Below are positions 42,211-50,531 of a stretch of DNA of 64,000 nt, in pieces. Below the pieces are notes generated by a model. That model made no database searches. It saw only the letters and a program-made list of their open reading frames with translations, and had not been told where the DNA came from. The position numbers were made by a program, and so were the translations under genes. Position 1 is the first letter of the stretch. Every line of letters begins with the position of its first letter. The stretch lies in the NCBI RefSeq assembly GCF_000024025.1, contig NC_013131.1, positions 7,502,001-7,566,000 of the forward strand, in the 5' to 3' direction. The stretch is from Catenulispora acidiphila DSM 44928 (GTDB lineage: Bacteria > Actinomycetota > Actinomycetes > Streptomycetales > Catenulisporaceae).

Positions 42211-43557
42211 ATGCATAGAAAAGCCTTTACAGTGGTGTGGGCCCTGGCCTTCGCCCTGCTCGGGCAGGCTACGCTCGCGCCTGCCCAAGCCGCCCCCGCG
42301 CGGCACCGCGCCGAAGCTCCCGGCAGCGCCGCCGACCAGGACATCGCCGAGTGGATCGCCCAGGTCAAGAAGGACCCGGGCAAGTTCGACCAGTACCTTG
42401 AAGCGGGCTGCATCGAGTCGGGTAGCTCCGCCTGCACACTGACGGCTACGCAGGTCGCTGCGATGCCGTCCGAGATCAAGAGGCTCACCAAGGAACTTAA
42501 CCAGGAAGTCATCGATGACCCGAGCCTGGCAGACGGCGCGGAGGCTTCGGCGGGCGGGATTCAGCCGCGTGCGGGCATCAGCGGCCTGTCCCAGGCGCTC
42601 AGCAAGATCGGTGCGAGGAGCGGGAACTCCTTCGTCAGGAAGCTGACGAGCAACTCGGCCACCGCTCAACAGATCGCCGACGTCGCCGGCAACGCGAGTG
42701 TCGCGAACAACGTGGCCGGTGGCCTGACCACGGCGACCCTTCCCGCGGTCTCCAAAGCGGTGATCGGCTCCGTGCCCGTGTTCGGCGACGTCTTCACCAT
42801 CGCCGACTCGATTTTCGGGAAGGACGCGGCGGAGAACGGCCCCAATGTCGAGGGCATCGTCGTCGCGTCGGTCTCCCTCATCGCCACCGGTGTAGGACTG
42901 GCGTTCCCCCCGGTGGGCGCGGTGATCGCGGGCGCCCTGGCCATCTACAGCGTGGGCAAAACCGTTCTCGGCTGGTTTGAGTCCCTCCTCGGCTTCTTGT
43001 GGCCGCAGATTCCTCCGCCCACTCCGCAGGAACTGTTCGACCAGGGCTTGGATGTGAAAACGACAACCACTCCCATCGACGGCCACGAGTACGACGTAGT
43101 CGTGTCCAAAAGTATGAAAACCGTGACGCAGACCATTCTGCTGGACTCGAAGTGGACCGAGTACAACAAGGACAGCGAACCGCTGACTTACATTATTCGA
43201 CCGCCTGCGGACGGCGAATTCCCTTCAGCTCTCAACGTAGGTTCCTCGATCTACGCCAATGGCCATTTCCACACCAGCCTTCAGATCTGGCAGGGGGGAA
43301 AGTCTATTCCGGCCACCTGTACGCAATCTATTTCTCCCAGCTGCGGCCCGGATTCCGACATGACCATCGGCTTGGACAGGCCGGCAGTTTTCACTATCAC
43401 GTACACAGTCAGAGAATTTTTGCTTAACTCCTGCGACCGACCTGTCTGCGGGACCGAGAATCCTAAGTTGTCGTTGAGGGTCTACGACCCGCGCACTAAA
43501 CACGACGTCGCAATCCCGTTGAGTAGGAAAGTCGTCATCGTGCCCGCAGCCGGATAG
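42211..43557 (+). CDS. Secreted protein with a central hydrophobic glycine-rich hairpin, unknown
   Basis: A 448-residue exported protein. A Sec signal occupies residues 1-28 (FALLGQATLAPAQA|A). Residues 30-130 are helical and charged, with a Cys pair. About 170-265 is hydrophobic and Gly/Ala-rich (VIGSVPVFGDVFTIADSIFG, then VASVSLIATGVGLAFPPVGA and VIAGALAIYSVGKTVLGW), enough for two or three membrane-inserting helices. The final 170 residues are beta-rich, with paired cysteines (CTQSISPSC, CDRPVC). A soluble exported protein with an internal membrane hairpin resembles pore-forming toxins, but I recognise no family. Codon use looks somewhat less GC-biased near the 3' end. Confidence 0.62.
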   Translation: MHRKAFTVVWALAFALLGQATLAPAQAAPARHRAEAPGSAADQDIAEWIAQVKKDPGKFDQYLEAGCIESGSSACTLTATQVAAMPSEIKRLTKELNQEVIDDPSLADGAEASAGGIQPRAGISGLSQALSKIGARSGNSFVRKLTSNSATAQQIADVAGNASVANNVAGGLTTATLPAVSKAVIGSVPVFGDVFTIADSIFGKDAAENGPNVEGIVVASVSLIATGVGLAFPPVGAVIAGALAIYSVGKTVLGWFESLLGFLWPQIPPPTPQELFDQGLDVKTTTTPIDGHEYDVVVSKSMKTVTQTILLDSKWTEYNKDSEPLTYIIRPPADGEFPSALNVGSSIYANGHFHTSLQIWQGGKSIPATCTQSISPSCGPDSDMTIGLDRPAVFTITYTVREFLLNSCDRPVCGTENPKLSLRVYDPRTKHDVAIPLSRKVVIVPAAG

Positions 43558-43703
43558 GGCTCATACGCACCGCAGTGGGCAGGCGGCTCCACTCGCCAGC
43601 TTTCTGGAACGGCCGGCCTGCGAGGACTTGCCTGATCGGCCGTGTCGCCGACCGACGGGCGCCGGATGATCAGTGGCGTCCGTCGGTCGGCAGAATTGGG
43701 TCT

Positions 43704-43733
43704 CAACCTTTCGCTGGGAACCGACCTCTAAGG
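43704..43733 (+). promoter_or_regulatory. ECF-type promoter upstream of the sigma factor gene
   Basis: CAACC (43704-43708), 17 nt, CTCTAAGG (43726-43733). A CAACC -35 with a TCTAAG -10 is typical for actinobacterial SigE-type ECF factors and suggests autoregulation. About 80 bp separate it from the start. Confidence 0.5.
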
Positions 43734-43812
43734 GGTGGGCCGATCGCGGGCGCGGCCGGATTTCGCGCGGTGCGCTCGCGTCGGACGGGACGACAAGGAG
43801 GCCAGTGACGGC

Positions 43813-44373
43813 ATGGCTTTGAGGGAGTACGAGGAGGCGCAGTTCTGGGAGTTTGTGACGGCGCGACGGCGCGGCCTGGTTCGGGTCGCGTTCCTGCTCA
43901 CCGGCGACCACGGGTTGGCTGAGGATTTCGTTCAGGACGCGTTGTTCCAGGCTTACCGCCACTGGCGGCGGATCGAGCGGCGTGAGCAGCCAGAGGCTTA
44001 CGTCCGCAAGATCGTCGTGAATCTGGCGAACTCCCGGTGGCGGCGGCTGAAGGACCGCAATGTCTCGCTGTACAGCAGCGTGCCGGATCGGCCGACGACC
44101 CGTGACGCGCACGCTGACGTCGACCGCTCGGACGAAGTGTGGCGGGCGCTGGCGACGCTGCCGACCGGTATGCGGACGGTTATCGTCCTGCGCTTCTACG
44201 AGGAGCTCAGCGAGGCCGAGACCGCAGCCGTTCTCGGCAAGTCCGTCGGGACCGTCAAGAGCCAGTCGTCACGGGGGCTGGCCCGGTTGCGCGAGGTGCT
44301 GGGGGCGCCGGCCCAAGGCAAGCAGACCGATCCCGCTTACGTGGCGGGGCGATTGGGGAACACGCATGTCTGA
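43813..44373 (+). CDS. SigE-family ECF RNA polymerase sigma factor
   Basis: A 186-residue ECF sigma factor from ATG 43813, with AGGAGG 11 nt upstream. Region 2 contains LVRVAFLLTGDHGLAEDFVQDALFQAY and the region-4 HTH is LSEAETAAVLGKSVGTVKSQSSRGLARL, both typical of the SigE-like (ECF41/56-like) actinobacterial group ('YG..R..GAEDLVQ', 'GTVKSR..RGL'). A C-terminal tail of about 20 residues is unstructured. It is translationally coupled to the next gene, which begins inside it (8-bp overlap), so the two proteins probably work together as sigma factor and partner. Confidence 0.9.
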   Translation: MALREYEEAQFWEFVTARRRGLVRVAFLLTGDHGLAEDFVQDALFQAYRHWRRIERREQPEAYVRKIVVNLANSRWRRLKDRNVSLYSSVPDRPTTRDAHADVDRSDEVWRALATLPTGMRTVIVLRFYEELSEAETAAVLGKSVGTVKSQSSRGLARLREVLGAPAQGKQTDPAYVAGRLGNTHV

Positions 44374-45526
44374 GAACGAATTCGAAGAAGAGATCAAAGG
44401 GCTCTTGTCCGGGCTGGCCGAAGCAGAAGTCGGCGACAGCGCCCCTGTCGGGCGGATGCGGCGGGACTTTCGTGCGGCGGCCGCTCGCCGGCGGCGGGTC
44501 GTGACCACGACGACCGCGCTGGCGGTGACCAGCGGAGTGACGCTCGGCGTGGCGTTCGGCGCCGGCGGGAACAGCGGTTCGACGGGCAACGCGGGGGCGA
44601 TCGGCCCTGCCGACAGCGCGGGGGTCGCGGCGCCGAGGGCCGTGACGACGACCGCACCCACTCCCAAGCCCACTCCCACTCCCACTCCCAAGCCTGCGGC
44701 CGAGCCCTCGCCGCAGATCCCTGCGGGCCCGCTGGTCGACGCGAACTGCGTCACCGCCAACGGCAAGACGTTCATCGGCGACGTCAACCGAGTGCCGATG
44801 TCGCCGCGCGGCAGCCTGGCGGGCGACAACGCCTTCGTCGGCACGGTCCTCGCGCGCGCCGAGGCGCTGGTCCCGGCGAACGCCGCCAAGGTCGAGATGG
44901 CCGACGACGACGGCCACAGCCGCGTCGCCGTGGTCTATCTGAACCCGAAGGCCGCCAAGTCCAACGGCCCGTGTGACAAGGGGATGGAGGCTGTAGTGTT
45001 CCACGGCCCGAGCGGTGCCTCGGTCGAGGATCTCCTGGTGCAGGCCGGCGGCGTCTTCTACGGCCCCGACTACGGCTTCAACTGGGCCGAGCGCAACGAC
45101 GACGGTTCCGAGTCGATTGCGGTCGTCTACCCGGAGGCCGACAAGACCGTGTCGTTCGACGGATCGCTGCTGAGCACGGACTCGACGGCGAAGGTCTCGC
45201 ACGAGACGAACAATGGCGAACTGCTGGTGACGCTGCCGGCCGGTGCGGCGCTGCCGGTGTTCATCGATGTTCCGAGCCTGGGCATGGTCCCCGGTGGTAC
45301 GGCCGGCAGTCCACTGATGTTCGTCGCCGCCAAGGGCGATGCCGCAGCGTACGCCGCCGCGATCGGCGGAGACATCACCAAGGTCGGTCCGCTGCCCAAG
45401 GGCATGACCGGAACCGGATTCTCCTACCCCAAGACCGAAGGCAACGAGTGGTCCAGCCACAAGGACCCGCGGACGCTCACCGGCCCCGGCACGGACCCCG
45501 GTCTCTGGATGAGCTTTATCGGATGA
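44366..45526 (+). CDS. Membrane-anchored partner (probable anti-sigma-like protein) of the ECF sigma factor
   Basis: A 386-residue protein overlapping the sigma gene end by 8 bp (ATGTCTGA). The N-terminal 50 residues (EEEIKGLLSGLAEAEVGDSA, RMRRDFRAAAARRRR) resemble the short cytoplasmic parts of membrane sigma regulators. A single membrane helix VTTTTALAVTSGVTLGVAFG follows at about 52-72, then a Pro/Thr-rich wall tether TPKPTPTPTPKP. The extracellular part has two Cys and no catalytic motif. It could sense cell-envelope state and release the sigma factor. The anti-sigma role is inferred from coupling and topology. Confidence 0.72.
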   Translation: MSENEFEEEIKGLLSGLAEAEVGDSAPVGRMRRDFRAAAARRRRVVTTTTALAVTSGVTLGVAFGAGGNSGSTGNAGAIGPADSAGVAAPRAVTTTAPTPKPTPTPTPKPAAEPSPQIPAGPLVDANCVTANGKTFIGDVNRVPMSPRGSLAGDNAFVGTVLARAEALVPANAAKVEMADDDGHSRVAVVYLNPKAAKSNGPCDKGMEAVVFHGPSGASVEDLLVQAGGVFYGPDYGFNWAERNDDGSESIAVVYPEADKTVSFDGSLLSTDSTAKVSHETNNGELLVTLPAGAALPVFIDVPSLGMVPGGTAGSPLMFVAAKGDAAAYAAAIGGDITKVGPLPKGMTGTGFSYPKTEGNEWSSHKDPRTLTGPGTDPGLWMSFIG

Positions 45527-45645
45527 GCTATGCCGCCCGCTTCGATGAGCGACGTCCAGTTGTGACCCCTTGACCGTCTATCCAGATCGGCACCTGCCTC
45601 GTGGAGCGGCCGACGAAGGCCATGAGACGTGATGAACAGCGCCGA

Positions 45646-45682
45646 AACGGCTCCGATCCCCTGAGAGGGGATCGGAGCCGTT
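45646..45682. terminator. Bidirectional intrinsic terminator
   Basis: Perfect 16-bp arms AACGGCTCCGATCCCC (45646-45661) and GGGGATCGGAGCCGTT (45667-45682) enclose a 5-nt loop. The + strand continues CTCGTTTTCC. It lies between two convergent genes (stops at 45526 and 45701). Confidence 0.9.
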
Positions 45683-45700
45683 CTCGTTTTCCGTGAGGCC

Positions 45701-47164
45701 TCAGTGACAGGCCACACCGTTAAGGGTGAACGCGCTCGGTGCCGCGTCGCTGGACGTCCATGTGCCCTGGACGCCCACGCCGGTCAGGGTCTGCCCAGCG
45801 CCGATGGATCCGTTATAGGAGAGGCTGGTCAAGGTCACGTTCCTGCCGGACTGCGTGTGGTTCCCATTCCACGAGTTCGTGATCTGCTGATCGCCGCCGT
45901 AGGTGAAGCCGACGGTCCAGCTGCTCAGGGCCTTGCTGCTGGTGATGCTGACGTTCGCGGTGAAACCGCCGGCCCACTCGTTCGTCCTCGTGTAGGTGAC
46001 TTGGCAGCCGGCTGGGCTGGAGCTCGGCGGGCTGCTCGGCGTCGTCGACGGTGGTGTCGAAGGCGTGGTCGAAGGCGTGGTCGAAGGTGTGGTCGAAGGT
46101 GTGGTCGACGGCGTGGTTGACGGTGTGGTCGACGGCGTCGAACTCGGTGACGTCGGCGGCGGGCCGCCGCCGTTGGTGATCAGCGCGTAGGCGAGCGCGG
46201 GGTCGAACGTGCCGGCGGCGTCCGCGCAGCCGTCCGCCTCGCCCGGAGGCTTGATCCACAGGAACGCGTCCACGGCCGCATCACCGGTGTTCGCCGTCGG
46301 AGCCTGGCCCAGTGCCCGGCCCGACGGGTCGCACCAGGCGCTGCCGGCCGGACCGTTGCCGTTGCGGCTGGTGTCGACCACGATGTGCAGGTTCGACGGG
46401 CTGCCCAGAGCTGCCAGCACCTGCTTGTCGTAGGAGACCTCTGATGCCGTGGTCTGGAAGTTGGACACGTTGGAGAAGATCCCGTCCGAGGACGTCTTGA
46501 CGCCCGCCGCGTTCAGCGCCGCGGCCTGCGCCGACGGCGAGTTCCAGCTCGAGTGGCCGGCGTCCAGGTACACCTTCGCCGCCGGGTCGGCGGACTTCAG
46601 GTGCGCCCCGGCGAAGGCGATCGCGTTGTCCCGGTCGGTGGCCTGCTGCGAGCTGAGGCAGGTCTGCAACGCCAGCGAGTCCGGCTCCAGGATGACGATC
46701 ACCTGGTGGCTGCCGAGTCCGTTGGCAAAGCTCTGAATGTAGTTCTCGTAGCTGGAAATGTCGGGGGCGCCGCCGGCCGACGCGCCGCCGCAGTCCCGGT
46801 TGGGGATCTCGTACACGACCAGGACCGGCGTCTTCCCCGCGGCCGCGGCGGCGGTCGTCACCGCCGAGACGTCTGACTGCACGGTCGAGGGCCGGTAGTT
46901 GGAGAACCAGATCCCCTGGGAGACCGAGGCGATCTGGGAGGCGATGGCAGGCTCGCGGGCGTCACCGGGGTTGGCGGCGTCCCATTTGACGACTTGGGAG
47001 TTCGGGTCGGCGTAGAACTGCGTTCCCGATGCGATGGTGCCCGCCATCGCCACGCCGCCCAACTGGGTGGCGACCACGAGTCCGGCTACCGCGGCGACGG
47101 TAGCCGCGACCGCACTGAACCCGCGTCGGCGCGCAGAACCTGGGGAAGAGAAGTCGGGGAACAA
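45701..47164 (-). CDS. Secreted GH6 cellulase with CBM2
   Basis: A 487-residue secreted enzyme. A TTG start at 47164 is supported by GGGAGG just upstream. A twin-arginine-like GSARRRGFSAV precedes a hydrophobic signal ending VAMA. The GH6 catalytic domain (about 45-335) shows IPNRDCGGASAGG (catalytic acid Asp), VILEPDSLA, YLDAGHSSWNS, DTSRNGNGP, WCDPSGRALG and WIKPPGEADG. A Thr/Pro/Ser linker of TTPS repeats (about 338-390) leads to a C-terminal family-2 carbohydrate-binding module with NEWAGGFTANV and the bounding Cys pair. GH6 enzymes cleave beta-1,4-glucan with inversion; endo- or exo-action depends on active-site loops that I cannot judge by eye. Confidence 0.92.
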   Translation of the reverse strand: MFPDFSSPGSARRRGFSAVAATVAAVAGLVVATQLGGVAMAGTIASGTQFYADPNSQVVKWDAANPGDAREPAIASQIASVSQGIWFSNYRPSTVQSDVSAVTTAAAAAGKTPVLVVYEIPNRDCGGASAGGAPDISSYENYIQSFANGLGSHQVIVILEPDSLALQTCLSSQQATDRDNAIAFAGAHLKSADPAAKVYLDAGHSSWNSPSAQAAALNAAGVKTSSDGIFSNVSNFQTTASEVSYDKQVLAALGSPSNLHIVVDTSRNGNGPAGSAWCDPSGRALGQAPTANTGDAAVDAFLWIKPPGEADGCADAAGTFDPALAYALITNGGGPPPTSPSSTPSTTPSTTPSTTPSTTPSTTPSTTPSTPPSTTPSSPPSSSPAGCQVTYTRTNEWAGGFTANVSITSSKALSSWTVGFTYGGDQQITNSWNGNHTQSGRNVTLTSLSYNGSIGAGQTLTGVGVQGTWTSSDAAPSAFTLNGVACH

Positions 47165-47367
47165 CGAGCCTCCCAGCAGAGCAGAATGACGTTTTTGAGG
47201 AATGAGGATGCGCCAACCGTGCAGCCGCTGTTCTCAGAGCGTCAACCCCGAAACGGGCTGATGAGGTCTGTGCGTGGTCAATGTGTCGGCACCGGCCAAC
47301 GCCGCTTGAAAGTTCCACCCGCGATCCCTTTGTCACGCCCCTGATCCTGTCGGCGTTAGGGTGGCTC

Positions 47368-48096
47368 GTGATTTCCGTCGCGACCTGGAACATTCTGCAC
47401 CGCGTCCACGCCGAGAACTGGGGCGAAGACAGCCCAAGGCACTGGCCCGACGAAGCGGATCGGATCGCCGCGATCACGGCACGGCTGATGAAGCGCACTG
47501 AGCAGGTCATCGCGCTTCAGGAAGTCAGCGGCGACCAACTCAATGGTCTGATTCACGCCCTACCCGCCGACCGTGTGGCACACGCTCTGCGCTACCCACG
47601 CGTCCCGAGACCACGCCACGGAACCTCCTCACTCCAGGATCCAAGCGAGCACTTGGTCCTGGTAGTGAACGGACCCGCCCACCAGGTCGCCGCCGAAGCC
47701 TTCGACGACGATCCGGGCAAGGGACTGCTGGCCGTCCAGACCGGCGATACGCTCGTGGTCGCCACTCACGTGAGCTCCGGCCCACGCCGGGCCGGTCAGC
47801 TGGCTCGCCTGGCCGAACTCACGACCGCCTCGACACATCCGGTCGTCCTGCTCGGCGATTTCAACTGCGACTCCGCCACTGTCTCAGCCGCCCTCGGTCC
47901 CGGATACACGCTCGCAGTCCTCCCACCGGACGCACCGCCCACCCGGCCGTCCGGCGCGGGCATCGCGGCCCAGACCATCGACCACATCATCGTCCGCGGC
48001 GGTGGTACGAGCGGCGCACAGACCGAAGACGTCGGCAGCCTTTCGGACCACAACCTACTGCGCGCAGATGTGTTACTCGAAGGCGAAGCGAGGTAA
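47368..48096 (+). CDS. Endonuclease/exonuclease/phosphatase-family protein
   Basis: A 242-residue protein, started at GTG 47368 because ISVATWNILHRVHAENW, the first EEP strand with the metal-binding Asn, follows at once; the upstream extension is not conserved. The metal and catalytic residues are seen in IALQEVSGDQ (Glu), VVATHVSSGPRRAGQ, VVLLGDFNCDS (GDFN) and a final SDHNLL (SDH). The enzyme is a metal-dependent phosphodiesterase of DNase I type; DNA, RNA, lipid or phosphosugar could be the substrate. No export signal is evident. Confidence 0.86.
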   Translation: MISVATWNILHRVHAENWGEDSPRHWPDEADRIAAITARLMKRTEQVIALQEVSGDQLNGLIHALPADRVAHALRYPRVPRPRHGTSSLQDPSEHLVLVVNGPAHQVAAEAFDDDPGKGLLAVQTGDTLVVATHVSSGPRRAGQLARLAELTTASTHPVVLLGDFNCDSATVSAALGPGYTLAVLPPDAPPTRPSGAGIAAQTIDHIIVRGGGTSGAQTEDVGSLSDHNLLRADVLLEGEAR

Positions 48097-48178
48097 CGCG
48101 CCTGCGGCTGGATGCTGACATCCTGTCGAAGCCGAGCGACTGGCGTGACCATCCACTCGGGCTATGAGCCACGCCCGA

Positions 48179-49562
48179 TTATTCGACGGCCGGTGGTCGC
48201 CATGTGCCGTCGAGGGCTGGCTGGTCGGGCCAGTAGGCGCGGAGGTAGAGCGAGAAGCTGCCGTTCGGCGCCGGGAGCCAGTTGGCCAGGTGCTGGTCGT
48301 CGGGGCGGTGGGCGCTGACGTGGATGGTCAGGGAGCCATCGTCGCCGTGGCGGAGGGTGTCGTTTTTGGTTCCCAGTGAGTAGCGGTTGAGCTCGTTGGG
48401 GTGGAAGAAGTGGTGTTCGTTGTACAGGGTCACCGACCAGAAGCCCTGGACCGGCGGGAGTGCGTCGGCCTGGAAGGTGAGGGTGTAGGTGTTCTGGCCG
48501 GTCAGGCGTTGTCCGTTGCGGTCGAGGTCTTGGTAGAAGTACGCGGTCTCGGCGGGGATGTTGACGAAGATGTTCGCCTTGCCCATGGCGGTGCGGCTGA
48601 GGTAGTCGGCGCCGAACGCGGCGCCGTTGCGCTGGGTGCTCCAGTGGTGGTCCAGCGGGACCCCGATGTTGCGGAACTGGAACAGGTCTTTGACCAGGGT
48701 CTCGTCGGTCGATCGCGGCCTGCTCGAGGACCGCTGCCGCGTGGGAGTCGGCTTTGGCCTGGTCGAGGATCGATTGGAACATCCCGTACAAGGCCTCTTC
48801 GCCGGGGCGGGGCGGTACCTCGTCCAGCACCGTGGCCAGGGTGTCGAAGAAGACTGCGGGGTCCACCCACTGGGTCTCGTGTTCCCCGGAGGTGGCATCG
48901 CCCGCGGGGAAGGTGGGGGCGGCGGACCAGTCGGTGGTGCGCATCGTGCCGGTGAACTCGGCCAGCGGGTAGGCCATGACCTGGTTGATGAGCGGCTGGA
49001 TCGCGGCGCGGTCTGCGTCGGTGTCGTTCATGAACACGCGGGGGATGCACACGGCGATGCGGGTGTCGTAGCGGAACACCTGTCCGATGCCTTCGGGGAT
49101 CTCGCCGGTCCAGGTGGTGGGGGCGAGCAGGTGGCAGCCGGGTTCGGTGCCGTACATCGCGCCGAGCTGCGCGAAGGCGTCGGTGCGCTGGTCGACGGCT
49201 TGGTAGACCCAGAACCGGCCGTCGAAGTCGGGGACCTGGATCACCGTGGGACCGCGGCGGGCGTCCAGGACGCCGAAACCGTAGACCACGTCCTGGTTGG
49301 GGCAGGCGACGATCCGCTCTTCGGGGCGGATGTAGTCGTGCAGCATGCCGATCGATCCGGGCGGGCCCGCGGGGATGATCCCGCCGAGCAGGCCCGGGGC
49401 GGGCACCTGCTCCATGATCGACAGGCGGTTGTGCATGTTCACCAGCGGCCAGCCCCACAGATAGGCCAGGCGGCCCACGCTCCGCAGGTAGTCCTCGGTC
49501 ATCCGAGAACCCGAGACCGGCATGGCCGGGGTGCGCGGGGCGACGGGCGCGGTTCGAGTCAT
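48179..49562 (-). pseudogene. DUF1254/DUF1214 protein gene disrupted by a 4-bp duplication
   Basis: The N-terminal part (start ATG 49562) encodes the DUF1254 domain: YLWGWPLVNMHNR, PNQDVVYGFGVLDA, VIQVPDFDGRFWVYQAVDQR, ending LEQAAIDR. The frame then changes at the tandem tetranucleotide GTCG-GTCG (48704-48711). The C-terminal DUF1214 domain continues in the +1 frame as DETLVKDLFQFRN to AVE, with ITAETAYFYQD-like and GFWSVTLYN motifs. Removing four bases restores one continuous protein of about 460 residues. The family is a two-domain protein of unknown activity found widely in bacteria. Confidence 0.83.
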
Positions 49563-49746
49563 CCTCTGACGATAGGTTCGCCCGTATCGTGGCATTGATG
49601 AGGAATGAGCCATCCGGTGGCGCGAGGTGGGTTCATCCCACGAATGCCCCTCCAGGGTGGGTCGGGCCGTCGTGGCTGCCTAGCATCACAGCTGGTGGGA
49701 TCACCGATTCCGTCGGCATCGGCGCACGCGCACGAAAGGATTGTCT

Positions 49747-50418
49747 GTGGGTGCTGCGATCGGAGCGATGCTCGGTTCGGCGGTCGGGGTGGCGATCAGC
49801 CCGTTGCCGTTGATCGCGATGGTGCTGCTGTTGGCCACTCCACGCGGCCGGGCCGATGGTCTGGCCTTCTGTGCCGGATGGCTGCTCTCCTTGACGCTGG
49901 TCGGAACGGTGATGCTGCTCATCGGGGCCGGGGAAGACGCCGATGAGGGCTCTGCGCCGGCCACCTGGGTTTCCTGGCTCACACTCGTGCTCGGCGTGTT
50001 GTTCGCCTTCTTGGCCGTGGGCCAGTGGAAGGCCCGGCCGCGACCGGGGCGTCCGGCCAGGACGCCGGGCTGGATGGCCGGTCTGGACCGGACCACCCCG
50101 GCCCGGGCCGCGGGGCTGGGCGCCTTGCTGTCGGGGGCGAACCCTAAGAACCTGGCGCTGACGGTCGGTGCCGCCGCCGGCATCGCCGGCGCCACCTCCC
50201 AACCCGGCGCGCGGGCGGTCGCTCTGGTGCTGTTCGTTCTGATCGGCTCGCTGTGTGTCCTGGTGCCGTTGGGCGTGTACCTGGCCGGCGGCAAGAAAGC
50301 GGCTGCGACGCTGGAGGGCTGGAAGGACTGGATGGCCACCCACAACGCGGCGATCATGACCACGGTGCTCGCGGTCCTGGCCGCGAAATACGTCGGCGAC
50401 GCGCTCGCCAACCTTTGA
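49747..50418 (+). CDS. GAP-family (Sap, sulfolipid-1-addressing-like) membrane protein
   Basis: A 223-residue membrane protein, started at GTG 49747 behind AAAGGA. Six hydrophobic helices are present. The family motif is in VGVAISPLPLIAMVLLLATPRGRADGLAFCAGW, and ALLSGANPKNLALTVGAAAG is the second hallmark (SGxNPKNL). The Mycobacterium tuberculosis homologue family (GAP/Sap) is required for sulfolipid/glycolipid transport, so a role in lipid export is plausible here. Confidence 0.85.
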   Translation: MGAAIGAMLGSAVGVAISPLPLIAMVLLLATPRGRADGLAFCAGWLLSLTLVGTVMLLIGAGEDADEGSAPATWVSWLTLVLGVLFAFLAVGQWKARPRPGRPARTPGWMAGLDRTTPARAAGLGALLSGANPKNLALTVGAAAGIAGATSQPGARAVALVLFVLIGSLCVLVPLGVYLAGGKKAAATLEGWKDWMATHNAAIMTTVLAVLAAKYVGDALANL

Positions 50419-50531
50419 CCGTCACCTCAGTCTGAGGACCGCACGAGGCCGACGCCGTTGCAGGTCGGTACCGACAACAACGACGGCGAGCCGCGGCGAC
50501 CGATGTTCGCGGCGGCCCGCCGGAATCGTGC

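Noticed and set aside
46030-46140. 12-bp repeats (GGTGTGGTCGAA-like)
   Set aside because: They encode the TTPS linker between the GH6 and CBM2 domains, a common flexible linker.
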